This document shows, piece after piece, positions 12,583 to 24,581 of a stretch of DNA of 64,000 nucleotides. The translations under genes were made by a program, and so were the position numbers. A model generated the notes under the pieces. It made no database searches and had not been told where the DNA came from. It saw only the letters and a list, made by a program, of their open reading frames with translations. Source of the stretch: Gaeumannomyces sp. JS-464 (lineage: Eukaryota; Ascomycota; Sordariomycetes; Magnaporthales; Magnaporthaceae); contig NGZR01000001.1 in NCBI GenBank assembly GCA_002197995.1, positions 4,154,001 to 4,218,000 of the forward strand, read 5' to 3'. Positions within the stretch are counted from its first letter, which is position 1; the number at the start of each line of letters is the position of its first letter.

Positions 12583-13896
12583 TCACGAGATCAAGTCCTC
12601 AGCATCGCCTTCGTCATAGTCAGCCTACCAGCAGATGGGCTGAGTTAGCAGATGTTAGAGGGAAAGGGCATGACCTTTGGTGGGGGGTACCAGTGTATGC
12701 GAGGATGAGGATGGACAACCGAGACTACCGCGTACCTCCTTTTCCTGTTTCAGGGCACTGTTGAGCAGGGCGTGCAGGTTTGCAAGCTCTTCATTCGTAC
12801 GGCGGAAGCTAACACGGGTGCCGCAGTGCACGGCACTGACTGACTTGTAGCCACGGAGCTCGACAAGCTCATCGATGCCCAGCGCGTCAGTCAGGCGTGT
12901 GCGAAGACTGGACTGGGTGAAGAATTTGCCATAAAATTGTTGCCGCTTTGTCAGCCAGCGCGTGGTTGCCATCGACGGCATCACCGTCAGGCACTTCAAG
13001 TTCGGGCAGCGCTTCAGCAGCTTGAAGGCCGTAACTGCTCGAGGGCCGCACCAGTGGAACTTGATACTCCCCACGTTGCGCCTCAGTGCGTCATTTGCGC
13101 TCAGGTAGTGCTCCATCTCGCACGTGCAGTTGAAGAAAAACAGTCGATCTCGGTAGAACGCGGCCATGAACTCCTGGCGGACCGTCGAGGAGACTAGTGC
13201 GAGGGCTAGCTCGTCACTCTTCCACCTATGGGGCCGCGAGCCGCATTGGTTAGTTAGCTACTTGACATCGTCATGGTGAGGACAGAGTCGGGCCTGCGTT
13301 TCTTCTTGCTTTTCATGGACGCGAAAAGGGGCGATGCCTGAAGAACATAACCACCGAGACGTACGTCTTCCTCTGCCAGCTGTTTGGTACTTCGTGGCTG
13401 CACGCGCATGTCGTCTTCTTGTCTGCCGGGTACATGGCCTTGGCCTTTCCGTAAAATCCCGGTTTGGGGAGATAGTGACGGAGATCATGCCTCGAATCTC
13501 CGGGGGGAACTTCATGAAGGGTAGCATCGTCTCGGCGTTGGCGTCTATGTGCGGTTTAGTATGTGGCCATGGAACATGTAGCTTGGGGAAGCGTATAGCT
13601 GTCAAGTAGCACCCACCAGCGATTTGCAAGATCTTCGTGAGCAGCCGGATCAAGGTGGCGCCGGCCTCGGCGTCCTGAGGGCTTTGCGCGATGAATATGG
13701 CGATGCTCGAAATTGTCTCCGAAATGACACGGCGATAAGCAGGTGACTGCCGGATCATGCGGCCTAGCTCAGCGTCATCGACACGGCCAACTTGGACGTC
13801 GTCAACGACCTTGAGGAGCTTCTTGGCTTGCGGCGAAAGAGCGAACTTGGCGTGGAGGTTCTTCGTTCGCTGATCATAGTAGGAGATTTCGTTCAT
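12583..13896 (-). CDS. Fungal F-box-like protein of unknown function
   Basis: I recognise a type of protein common in filamentous ascomycetes but not a named gene. The N-terminal third is helical (MNEISYYDQRTKNLHAKF..). The centre carries LPFMKFPPEIRGMI, the short F-box-like pattern (LP..PPEIR..I) of many fungal proteins. The C-terminal part has FMAAFYRDRLFFFNC, VGSIKFHWCGP and TRLTDALGIDELVELRG, which look like a conserved fungal domain. A clear last intron is 12735-12625 (GTACGC, branch CTAAC, TAG), giving a final short exon ending in an acidic tail and TGA at 12583. Two further introns are likely: one near 13613-13545 (a multiple of three, so not decidable by frame) and one near 13270-13229, whose donor is unclear. 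If it is a true F-box protein it would bind Skp1 in an SCF ligase; that is inference. Confidence 0.6.
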
Positions 13897-15419
13897 CGTG
13901 CCGGTTCCTACAGTTGTGTCGCAAGGGGTAAGAGAGAATTGACTGGCTAGAACAATGAAGCATCAAGTTAGCTGCACGAGCGGCAAGGCTTTTCCCGGTT
14001 CCTGGGCGGATTTAGTCGGAAGCCCTAGTTATATGTTCGGCGTTCGGGGCTACAGTCGGAGTGCCCGAGTGACAGCAGCCATACCAAAGGCGGTGGGCTC
14101 GATCGACCGATAGAGGGAGTAAAAGGCCTGGTGCCTTGAGCAGGTGGAGGTGAATCTGTCTGCTGGCAGAGTGGGGGGCGAGGGCTAGAAGAGAAGGGCC
14201 GTGGCACAAACCTTTCAGGATAGAGGCCCCCGACTACAATCTAATAGCGCGCGGACGCTTCAGTCGAAAAAAGAGTGTCGGCCAGTTGTGTTTAGTGCGC
14301 GTGATGGAAGGACCGCTGCGTGAAGAGAAGCGGGAGATCTCCAGTCTCAACATCTCTGAATGGGTGGGTATTGGCAGACCTAGGTCAAGCTGGGTGGAGT
14401 AGTACTTTAGGTAGCCAAACAAGCAATCCTCGGTGGTGTGGAGAGACGCGGAGCTTGGTATGATAAGCTGGACAGGTCTGGGGCTGGGTGGCCGGGCTGG
14501 ACACTGAGCCGCCACCTTTGCCCAGGTGTGAATAGCCTCAGACGCCACGACCAAAGCGCACTGTGCCTGCCCGAGGGGCAGGAGCCACTTATCTACATCC
14601 TGTTACCCCGCTGAGGGTGGAATCACCGGCAGCCCAGCGGCGTAAAACAGGAAGGCTCGACGGAGACGGGAGCTTAGCCCCGCCGAAAGATGACTTGAGG
14701 ACCCGTGACATAGTAGGCCGGGGCAAGGAAGGCTCGAGCGATGGGTGTGGACCCAAGCTCGTTCAGGCGGGAGGCTGGACATCGCCTGAAGAGTGGATTG
14801 AGTGAATATCAACGCCGTTCCTTGGTTGGCTATCTCAGCCTGGGAAGCCGATGGACAGACTTGCTTGAAAGGAACATGTAAGAGCAGTGAACAGCAGTTT
14901 CACCAATTGGCAGTGATCGATGGAATGCAAAATACTATATAGCATGAGAGAGCAGTCGAGCACCAAGATTAAGGACGAACAGGCGGCAATAATGGTGAAA
15001 GCACTGGGATAAGAAGAGACAAAATGGCACGGACGAGCGGGAGGAATCAAGTCTGATTCAAGAGCCATCTAGCTGCTAGGATTTGCCTGGGTTTATAGGA
15101 ATAGGATGTACCCGCCTTGCAGCTTTTCGTATGTTACATCTAACGAGCTTCGGTTCTGGATCATTTGATCAAGGGCACCGAAGCATTATATCCAACTGAG
15201 ATTGCAGAACAGAAAGCTCTCCAAGGTGCGTATCCAAATGAAACGAACGCCGTCGCTATGTGAATTTGTCTGGGAAGAAAAGAAATTGCCTGGGAAGAAA
15301 AGGAACGAGAAGGAAGAACAGAATAGTAAGCAAGGGGCGAGGGGAAAGCCAAGATGACAAAGGAAGAGGATATATAAGCCGCTGGTGTGTCCAGCCGGAT
15401 AGTTCAAAACCTCTCCTGC
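13897..15419. other. Intergenic region
   Basis: I see no convincing gene. There is an imperfect short tandem repeat (CTGGGAAGAAAAG-A/G) at about 15269-15305. The right end is the 3' region of the PLC-like gene; the left end is the promoter of the F-box-like gene. Confidence 0.55.
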
Positions 15420-16516
15420 TTAGAACATCAGCACCGCGGCCGCCATGAAGGCAACGAGGGCGCCGGTTCCCATGCCAAGGCGCGTTTTGGACCGGCCGCC
15501 CTCGCTCTTTCCATTGGCGCCGCCGGCGGCAGACGCCGCTTTCCGGCCCGTCGCAGTGATCCCGTTCATGGCGCGGCCGTGTCGATGGCGGGGCCCTTGT
15601 CCCAAAAGTCGACGAGCACAAAGGTCGGACGGATCCCCCACTCTTTCCTACAGGTGGCCGCGTGGAGCCCCAGGGCGCCGGTCTTGGTGGTGTCGGGCGA
15701 GTTGGTGGTGTCGATGTCGCTGACCGCAGGGATCTGGATGGCAGACGAGAGGCTAGCGTACTTGAAGTGGTTCATGAGCGGCATCATGTTGCGCGAGATG
15801 GCCGAAGCGGCTGTGCCCGCCGACGACGGCCGACTGAGGCTGCAGTTGAAGCCCGAAGCCGTAGTGACGAGGAACTCGGTTTCGAACACGTAGGTAAACT
15901 CGCTGAGCAAGTACGGATACGTTGGGTTCGGCGTGATGGAGGCGATGAACGAGACGAGGCGGGTGTTGGCGCTGATCATGGATTGTAGCGTCGGCCAGTT
16001 GCCTGTTGCCGAGCCCGAGGCTTGGACGAAGCCATATTTGGAGATACCGGAACTTTCGTAGGCAGCACCAAAGGTAGCGGCATCCGCGTTGTCCGAGTTA
16101 ACGAGCAGCAGTGTCACCACCTCGTTCGGGTGGCTATCCATCCAGAACCTGATAGCAGCCAACCAATCCGACAGGAGCCCGGCATCAAGAATGCTACACG
16201 CAGTATGGCAGAGCCGCAAGGCACCATTCTCCATGTGGACCTGTGCCTGGAGTAGCCTGAGCCCGGCGGAGAGGGCGATGGTGGCGTTCAGGAACTGGTT
16301 ACCCGCCAGCGACTTCCCCGTCGACGCGTCTCTTAGGAATGAGCTGTCGTGTCCGCCCATGTGAGTGATGGTGTTGTAGGGCCGGCTGCAGAGCTCTGGC
16401 GAGTTGTTGCAGGCCGTCGAGGTTTGCCTGGCACCTATTCCAAACGGGCTTGCCAGGGCCGTCGTCGAGAAGATCAGGGCTGCCGCCAGGGAGGACCGCA
16501 GGGAAGAAACCATCAT
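15420..16516 (-). CDS. Secreted PLC-like phosphodiesterase with C-terminal GPI-type tail
   Basis: A TIM-barrel protein of the PLC-like phosphodiesterase superfamily, probably cell-surface. The start at 16516 was chosen because it gives a signal peptide ([22 protein letters not shown]). Landmarks follow: the catalytic-type His motif [19 protein letters not shown], the [14 protein letters not shown] segment, [18 protein letters not shown], and [10 protein letters not shown] near the C-terminus. Near 15565 the frame changes; in the next frame the protein continues with [13 protein letters not shown], a Ser/Gly-rich stretch and a hydrophobic end ([14 protein letters not shown]) that looks like a GPI-attachment signal. 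I take the frame change to be an indel error. Substrate is unknown; bacterial relatives cleave phosphatidylinositol, but many fungal members are uncharacterised. Confidence 0.82.
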
Positions 16517-18909
16517 CGCGGGTTGCCTTCTCACTGCCTGCTTTGCTTCTTGATTACCGACGACCACGCTACTTCGAAGCGCGGGGGCTGGATTATGTTT
16601 CCTTGTCTCGTTTTCTCTTTTCTTTTTCTAACAGCAGTGGATGTAATGGAACCAACGATGGGACGGCAAACAGCTGGGCGGGGGTGCGTGAAAAGCTGGC
16701 CGAGAGGGCTTCTTCAACCACAAAGGCCCGTGGGCACCCAGGCAAGCCAGGAAGTCAAGGGACAGGGTGATAGATGGTCAAATCCGGCCAAGTTCCAGAC
16801 TTTGTGGCGGCCAAGGGAAGAATGGGAGATGGGAGAAAGGTTGGGGAAGAGTTTAGATGAGAGACAAACCCACGAAAGAAAAAGCAAGAGAAAAAAAAAA
16901 AAAAAAAAGCCACACCTGGAACGTGTCGCTATGTGGAATCGAACACGGAGGGAAAAGGTACCAAAAACACACAACCAAGGCCAAGGTGGTGGTTGAGAAT
17001 GTGCAACACAGGGCATAAGAGAAGAGGCAGAACCTCAAACATAGCAGCCCTTGGATTTTCAGGGGTGCCCCCAAAGAGACGGCTTGGAGGGTTGCGTCCC
17101 ACTTGACTGGATCGGGGCCGGCAGAGGCATCCAGCATGCGGGCTGCAGCCGGCCCACCTGCGCGGCTGCTGCGCCTCGCGCGACACATCACTCGGTGCTG
17201 AGCCTGCTAGTGCGCCTGCTGATAGGCCAACGATGCGACGGTGAGGTGAGCCTAGGTGGCCCCAGCCGTCCGTCGGGCGGGCGGTACCTGGGTGGTGGCA
17301 ACTCATTGACCGTTCGCACCACAGTGAACCCCTAGTCACACAAATTCCCGTTTCGGGCCAGCGCCAGGCGATTCTCGGTACTCACCGCATAAGGGCAAAC
17401 GAAACGAGATTGGTACAGTACATACGATGTGACCGCACATAGAACCATGGGCGGGTAGGAAATGGAATCCACCCCTCCCGCCGACTGGACAGGGGAGTTC
17501 TGCAAATCGCTGCAAGTCATGGACGCGATGCACGCCCGCACAAAAATAACAAACAGCACGGAACTTTGAGCCTCCTCTCCCTCCTTCGCAAGGGTGTCCC
17601 TTTCACATGCAATGCAACGCAGCTGAACGCGCGTTGCCGCATGGCGCAAAGGCGTTCAACACCACACGCACACACCAGACCACCAGACTCTATCCCTCGT
17701 CCCACCATCAAGCTGCAGCCGCACGGGCGGGCTGACAATGGCTGAAAGCTGAGTCGCCCGCCCTTGTGGCTTGTTGCTGGCTTGGGCGCTTACTTTTCCG
17801 AATCCTGCATTCCTCTCTGCAGCTTTAGTGCATCGTAGTATCAATGTGCATTGGGGATCGGTGGTTGGCATCGATTCGCTGCTGGGCTCGCAGGCTTGTC
17901 TCTGCACAAGCTCGGGGCAGGGTCGACACTTGTTTAGCCTCGACGAATGCAAACATCGGTCGAACCTGATCGTTTCAAACGGCAAAATGCCCAGCCGAGC
18001 CGAGGTCAGGGACTCGGTCATTAGGTTCTGGCAGCTTAACGTCTAGCATTAATTCGCGCCTGCTTTCGGGCGGGTTTGCGCTACAGAGGGACGAGATTGC
18101 GCTATCAAGGAACGAGGGCCTCACGCCGACGGGGAGCAACCTCCCGGAGATAGGGAGTGACCTAGCGCCCACCAAGGAATTAGCGAGCGCCATCATAAAG
18201 GAAATAAGCAAGAATTCTAAGCACGCGGCCCCCGGGAGAAGGATAGAGACGGCCATCCGAGAGAAGGGCTCTGGCGATAGGCGAAGCGGCAGCGTTAGAG
18301 ACGATACGGAGCAGCGCGGCCGTCCTTGTCCCGCCCGTTTGGGGCCTAGTTGGGAGTTTGACTCCGCGAGGATACCGGCGCCGGGCCCCATTCGAACCCG
18401 CGTGCGGGTCACGTCTCGACTGGCTGGCGCGTCGGTATCGAGAACCTAGGCGGTCCGTCGGCTCGAGCGGAAGGGCGCGTCGTCTCGGTCCGTCCGCCTT
18501 TGTCGTTTCGTTGGGCCATCCCAGCCTTCCCGTCCTGGGCCGGCAGGAATTAGATGGACGGCTTGACTTTTCGTCTCGCATATGGCTGCGTGTGTTAGTA
18601 AGCAGTGGAAGCTCGCCGGATTATCACCGAGCACCGATGTGATTGACCAGACTTGGTTATTCAACAGACTGCTATTCAGCTTCTGGCGACCCGATGATAA
18701 CAGCCACGGCGGAAAAGAAGAAAAATAGATTCTTAGCGGCCGAGACCCTTTGAGCCTGAGCCAGTCATCTTGAAAATATTGACATCGTTCTCGGGGCACC
18801 CAGCGAAAGAAAAGAAAATGCCTTCTTGTGAAACATTCCCAATTCCTCGCCTAGGGGCTAAGTACCTGTCAGGTATGAGTCGCTCAAACCCGGGCAGCAA
18901 CGAAGCACT
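16517..18909. other. Intergenic region
   Basis: Pyrimidine/purine-rich promoter-like DNA next to the PLC-like gene, with an A-run near 16892-16908. Apart from the open frame at 17970-18449 (listed separately) I see no gene, tRNA or element. Confidence 0.5.
17970..18449 (+). other. Unassigned open frame, possible gene remnant
   Basis: A plus-strand frame stays open for about 480 bp from the stop at 17967 to a TAG near 18447. Its central part reads like a soluble protein (SGGFALQRDEIALSRNEGL, then EIGSDLAPTKELASAIIKE, then RRIETAIREKG). There is no ATG near its left end, I recognise no family, and the antisense strand is also open over part of it. It could be a fragment of an old transposon ORF or chance. 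Confidence 0.2.
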
Positions 18910-20595
18910 CTACTCCATCACTCGGGTCATCCGCAAACTTTGACCCCTGCTCTTTCCTCTTTTCGAAAACTCGGCCTTGCCTTCCTCGGTTGTGGTGTCG
19001 ATGATCTCCTCTTCGAGGCTCAATATACCGGCCTGCAGAAATAGGGGTTAGCCATTGTTCGTGCCTGGGCCTCTGTGGGCCAAAGCTTGTGGAGGAGTGT
19101 TGAGATAGTTGTAGTCGTCTCGGAATCAGGAAGCCTGGAGAGCGCAAGCCATACCTCATTGAACTTGCCAACCAGCTCCTCCGCCTCGGTCACGTTCAGC
19201 TCCCCGAGCACCTTGTTGACCTCGTCGAGGCTGCCGCTCTGTATCGCCTTCTTCATCTCGGGGTAAACGACTCGAAGATGGCCGACGCCGCCTGTTCCTG
19301 CGGGTCTTGGCTGTCCTTGTCGGGGACCCGGAAGCTGAGCACCGTGCCGGGCTCAACGGCATGCAGCTGGATCTGCTCCACGCCGCCGCCGCCGCCCCAG
19401 CCTTCTCGGCTGCCCGCTGCTTGTTGATCTCAGCAGTACCGAACCTTGATCTTGCCGTAGGTTTCCTGCACGTCTTTCAAGAACACCTCTTGTGCCTGGT
19501 GGCCGGAGGTAGTAATACGCTTGAAGAAGAGCTGCACTCCGTCCCGGCCCAGCGCCCGGCAGTACTGCAGCAGCAGCGCCTGGTGTACGCACCGCCGCGC
19601 CTCGTCCTCGCGCCCGGATAGCTGCGCATCAAACGCCATCACCAGCAGCGCGTCCGTCTCCCGCTCCGTGAGCACCTCGGGGTGCGCCGACAGGAACTGC
19701 ATGCTCGTCTTGTACTCGCCCGGGTTGATAAGCCGCGAACTTGCGTCCTGCCGGGGGACGCCTCGAGCTCCTCATCGTCGTCGGTTAGCCGTCGCACTCT
19801 TCTTAGCTGCGAGGGCACCGCCAGCTGAAGCATCGAAGTTAGGTTCAGCAACTCCGGCTTGGTACCCGTCGACGACGGCCGCGGCGGCGGACGAAGACGG
19901 CGTCGACGACTTGTTGACGTGGAAGCTGTCAAAGCCCGTGTGGATGCTCTCGCTCGTGATCTTGCTCTTCTCCTCCTTCTCCAGCTGGGCCAGCTTCTTC
20001 TCCAGCTCGGCCTGCAGGCCCTTGACCTTGGACAGTGCTCCTCGATTTCGGCAGTCATGGCGCCGTACCTTTCCTCCTGCGTGATCTTGCGCTCCTCCAT
20101 GGCCTTGTTGACCTGGTCCAGGAGCGTGGCCATCATCTTGGTGTAGGTTGGCATCTCGTCTTTGTCCTCGGAATGCACGCCGGCCGGACGGGGCGGTGGC
20201 CTGTCGTCCTCGGCGCGCAGACCCCTGGCGCTCTCCATGACGGCCTGGAAGGCACCTCGGCCGGGTGCGCGATTGGGCATCGGCGGCGTGGGAGTGGAGC
20301 GAGGCCAGCAAGGCGCTGATGCGCCTCATGAGGCCATCGTTGACAATGCGCTCGTACTTCAGCGTCTCGATCTCGTGCTTGCGCCTCGCCCTCTCCATGT
20401 GGATCTGGTTCTGTTTGGCGCGGATGAAGGACCGCTTGTCCACGTTGGGGTGCACCTCGATGTCCGAGTCATCGCTGAGCTCCAGCGCATCCTGCGAGAA
20501 AGTGAGGTGCAATCAATGGTCAGCGAGTAGACGAGGCAGTAACGGGGGATGTATGCCACCGCGGCGCGTACCCATTTGCTGTAGTCTAGAGGCAT
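18910..20595 (-). CDS. cdc37: Hsp90 co-chaperone Cdc37
   Basis: Cdc37 loads protein kinases onto Hsp90 in the cytosol. Exon 1 (20595-20572) codes only MPLDYSKW; intron 20571-20492 follows, and exon 2 resumes with DALELSDDSDIEVHPNVDK, the diagnostic N-terminus with the CK2-type Ser in a DDSD context. Then come RSFIRAKQNQIHMER, the kinase-binding coiled region (MPTYTKMMATLLDQVNKAM, LQAELEKKLAQLEKEEK), and the Hsp90-binding middle part (LINPGEYKTSMQFLSAHPEVL, YCRALGRDGVQLFFKRI). The C-terminal helix KAIQSGSLDEVNKVLGELN is followed by an intron near 19165-19034 and a last exon (AGILSLEEEIIDTTTEEGK). At least four frame changes occur (near 20285, 20035, 19790 and 19265). At 19265 a run of C appears one base short. 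The exact stop is uncertain: TAG at 18910 or a nearby stop in another frame. Confidence 0.88.
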
Positions 20596-21229
20596 TTTGA
20601 TGGTTTCTGTGTTTGGGTCGTAGAGTGTTCTCGAGGTTGATGACAGTTCGAGGTTGTGAGCTGTTGTGGGACTTTCGTTATCCGGAGTTCTGCTTTTGCT
20701 GGGCACCCACATAGGAGGTAGTTCCATGTATTTCGAGCGGGGTCGGAGCGTGGGTCCATGGCTGCCCACTTCCTACCTAGAACCTAGGTGGGCAGGCACC
20801 TAGCAACAAACACCCTTCAAACCGCTCCAGACAACGCATACAACACTTGGCACTTCAGAGCCATTCCGTCAATTCAATGTACCATGCAGCCCGACGCTGG
20901 AAGAGAAGGTACCCTGGTAGTAGATGTAGTGCTTTATAAATGTCATGTATGAACTTTTTCGCCTTTCATGTAAAAGCCAAACCCAACGATTGGTTGTCTA
21001 GCGCCAGAGAAATAAGACCGCCCCGTCCGCCTTGCATCCGTATCCAATGCGAGGAAGCCAAAAACAGCAAGGAAGTAAAAACACTACCGTATAAGGAAAA
21101 TATTGGCCAGCGCCATGGGGTATTATGTCTATGAGCCGATGTGGCAAGTTCCCCTGCCCTCCGCAAACCGTGGTGTTTATCCGGATGCCAGGTCAGTTCA
21201 CTCTGCCTCACTTCTCCCTGCATTCTTCG
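20596..21229. other. Short intergenic region between cdc37 and the proton-ATPase gene
   Basis: Holds the cdc37 promoter side and the 3' end of the ATPase gene, both on the minus strand. No gene or repeat is visible. Confidence 0.6.
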
Positions 21230-23918
21230 TTACTCGTCGTCCTCCTCAACCTGCTTGGTAGCAAGGTAGTAGCGCTTGCCGCCCTTGTCGTCCTTCTCAT
21301 GCTCGACCGAGACCTTGCTGAGGTGGGTCAGGATGTTCTCGATCATGGTGTCCGAGGCCGAGCGCTTCTTGCGGCCGAGGTCGTCGAGGCGCTTCCAGCC
21401 GTCATCACGTAGTAGACGATGCCGATAACGATGGTGACGGTGATGGAGTAGCCCCACACAAGGATGATGTGATAATGTCCACCGCTCCGTTCTCACTGGC
21501 GTTGGTCACCGGCATCACCTCGCCCGTGCCGCCCGAGAACCAGCCGAGAAGCGCAAAGACGGTTGCGAGGATGTCCACCACGAAGATGGCCCCAATCAGC
21601 TTCCATGACGGGAACGTGTTAAATCCGCGCGTCACAAAGATGAGCCAGTTCTCCGTGAGCGAGACCTCGAGGAAAAGTATCTCCTGGATGCCTCCGTAGT
21701 GCTGGATAATACCGCCGTTGTCGAGCCACATAGTTCCACGCCAGTACCCAGGTGCCGATCGCCAGGAGTGTGCCCAGAACCACGCTGATGATCCAGATCT
21801 TGGGCAACTGCCACTCCACGGGGCGGTGCTCGTAGTGCGCATTGTCGTAGGCCACCGCGATGGTTGCCAGATCCGCAAAGAGGGCGAGGAACACAATGAG
21901 ATCGGCGCGGATAGTCTCGTTGATGATGATTCATAGAGCTGACCAGGTACAGCTCCAGGTGCAGGCAGAGAGCGATGCGGTACTGGATGTAGGCCTTCAT
22001 GCGCTGGAAGATCTGCCTCGAGATCTTGATAGCCGAAACGATGGTGCTAAGGCCGGGGGCGAGGAAAACGATATCCGCGGCAGCCTGAGCCGCCTCAGTC
22101 GCGCCTTCCACAGCAATGCCGCAGTCAGACTCTTCAGAGACGGGGCATCGTTGACACCGTCTCCGTCATGGCTGTAAGGTGACCGCGTTGCCTGTTTCAT
22201 GTTTGTTAGCACATATTCCAACATGCATTCATCGAGGATAGACTGTCGCCGGGTTGGGCAGGTGCTTGGCTGGGCACTTACTGAAGCATCTCGACGACCT
22301 GGTACTTGTGCTCAGGGAACACCTCGGCGAAGCCGTCTGCCCGTTCGCAAAGATCGTGGATGGCGCTGCCAGCCATGTCGCTGTGGAGCAACTTATCCGA
22401 GTTGTAGACCTTGGTTCCCAGAGCAAGCATGCGGCACGTCTCCTTGGCGATGGCAATGGCGTCACCCGTCAGCATCTTGACGGAGAGACCGAGAGCCTGG
22501 GCCTCAGCGATGGTCTGCGCAGTATCCTCCCGCGGCGGGTCGAACAGGGACAGCATGCCGAGGAGCTCCCAGGGGCCGTCGCCCTCCTGTACGGCGACTG
22601 CCAGCGAACGGAAACCGCGACGCGCAAACTCGGTAGCCTTCTCCTTGAAGAGCTTCTCCTGTTGTTCAGAGCACGAGCTGAGGGCGAGGATCGCCTTGGG
22701 TGCTCCCTTGGCGCAGGTGTACTTGACTCCCTTATAGGTGCACACGGCAGTGATGCGCTTAGAGACGGGGTCGAAGGGTGTGAACTTTTCGGTCTTCCAG
22801 CCCTCGGCGAGCATCTCCTTGGCCTGGGGTAGCGCTTGAGGGTTAGGATGGTGATCTTGTCGATAGGGTCGAGAGATTGATGTTGTGGCTGGACGCGAGG
22901 GCGGCCACCGCCATCATCCAGTTAAGATCAACACCCTCCATAACGAACGGCTCGCGGACCGACAGCTGGTTGGCGGTAAGAGTCCCCGTCTTGTCAGAGC
23001 AGAGAATGTCGACGCCAGCAAGAGACTCGATCGCCGTGAGCTTCTGAACGATGGCCTTCTCCTTGGCCAGGTAGGCGGCGCCGACGGCCAAGGTCGTAGT
23101 TGTAACAACGGGCAGACCGACCGGAACCCCAATAATGAGGAGGATCAACACGTAGTGAAGGAGGTTGTTGGAGCTGTTCTCAGGGTAGGCGATGGCGAGA
23201 TGGCGGTAGAACCCGCCGATCCAGGAAGCCAGGATGAAGAAAACGACGAGGACCAGCAGGGAGGATCCGATGGAGTTCATGATGGCCTTGAAGTGACCCT
23301 GATCCTGGGCGCCCTGGACGAGAGATGCGGTCTTGCCGACAAAGGAAGCCTGGGCGCCATGGGTAACGATGGCAAAGGCCTTTCCGCGTTTGCAGCCAGT
23401 AGTGTAGTAGACGGTGTCAGTCATGAACTTGTCGACGGCCAGCGACTCTCCGGTGATGGCGGACTGGTCAATGGCAACAATGGCGTGGCCAGTGTGAGGA
23501 GTGCCCTCCTCATCCTCCTCGTCGAACTTCTCGCCCCTGGGGCTGGAGACGTCCTGGGCCTGCAGCTCGGCTTGGTACTGCGCAAAACCTTCCTGGGGAT
23601 GTTCGTAGTCGCAGATTAGGCGGGCATCACCAGGGACGACGTGGCCCTCCTCGATGATGATGATGTCTCCGGGAACGAGCTCCCTGGCCTTGATGTCCTG
23701 CTCGCTGCCGTTGCGGACCACTCGGGCCTTCATGGCGATGTCTCCCTTAAGGGACGCGACGACGTCAGCCGCCTGCTTCTCCTGGTACCAACCAACGACG
23801 GCGTTGAGGAGCAGGATGCCGATGATGATTCCGGCATCGAGCCAGTCCCTAAGAGCAAAAGCCAGGACAGCAGCGGCCTCCATGACTGTTACAAAGACAA
23901 GGCGGTTAGCGCCACTGT

Positions 23919-23973
<55 letters not shown>

Positions 23974-24581
23974 GACTTACCATAGAGGATGGGGCCGCGG
24001 AAGAAGCCGATAAACTTGAGGACCATGTTCTCCTTCTCGGTCATCAACTCGTTCCAGCCTGAGTACTTTCGCCGCCTCTCGACCTCCAGGCTGTCCAGGC
24101 CGCTCCTGAGATCGGTCTTAAGCCAGTCACCAGGAGTCTGGAAGTCGGAAAGGGAGCGAGTGGCCCCCTTGGGCTTCCAGAATGCCCACCATGGAGCCGA
24201 CTTGACCGTGGAGTCCTCGAAGTCCTCCTCGCCCTCATCCGAGTTGGGATCCCTGTAGGTGTCGACAAAGCGGACCAGGCTGGAGAGAGACAAGGTTAGT
24301 TGGAATATTAGATGACATGGTCGAACATCGACACCACGTGCCTCTGGGGGCCGGTCGGCTATACTTACGCGCTGTACTCGTCCATGTAAGGGTTGTCACT
24401 GCCATTGGTGGCAGTGGCAGAGGAGCCTGCCACATCTGGCAGTCCTGGGACGGGTTGGTACGGTTCCCCAGGAACTGGCCCGACTCCAGATCGGGTTGGT
24501 CGGGGTCTCGGTGTTGAGCGGCACGGGATTGTGGAATTTCCGCTTCCCAAATACCTTCACCTTCTTGAAGTTGGGGGCCAT
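21230..24581 (-). CDS. Plasma-membrane H+-ATPase (P3A-type), Pma2-like isoform
   Basis: ATP-driven proton pump that sets the plasma-membrane potential. Exons: 24581-24369, 24279-23981, 23885-22282, 22191-21230. Visible in order: a cytosolic N-terminus ([17 protein letters not shown]), [18 protein letters not shown], membrane segments M1-M4, the actuator-loop TGES ([13 protein letters not shown]), phosphorylation site CSDKTGTLT, nucleotide-domain KGAPKAIL and [13 protein letters not shown], hinge [11 protein letters not shown], and M5-M10 including [14 protein letters not shown] and [19 protein letters not shown]. It ends with a charged tail (..QVEEDDE). The N-terminus differs from the Neurospora Pma1 type, so I call it a second isoform; that assignment is inference. 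Frame changes near 24480, 22840, 22815, 22165, 21930, 21740 and 21410 look like single-base errors. Intron 2 (23980-23886) contains a 54-bp G/C homopolymer. Confidence 0.93.
23919..23972. repeat. 54-bp G homopolymer inside an intron of the H+-ATPase gene
   Basis: An unbroken run of 54 G on the plus strand (poly-C in the transcript), filling more than half of the 95-bp intron 23980-23886. The intron keeps its GTAAGT donor, a GCTAACC branch site near 23905 and a CAG acceptor, so splicing signals are intact. Confidence 0.9.

Noticed and set aside
12583..16516. Secondary-metabolite or effector cluster around the F-box-like and PLC-like genes
   Set aside because: No synthase, transporter or regulator nearby; neighbours are unrelated housekeeping genes.
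18385..18400. tRNA-like T-loop (ATTCGAACCC)
   Set aside because: No matching T-stem, anticodon arm or acceptor stem could be folded on either strand.
23641..23985. Plus-strand frame ending in polyglycine
   Set aside because: It is the antisense of the H+-ATPase exon and its intronic G-run.
18910..24581. cdc37 and the H+-ATPase gene as pseudogenes
   Set aside because: Active-site motifs, splice sites and codon use are intact, and every interruption is a small frame change with conservation continuing; indel error fits better.
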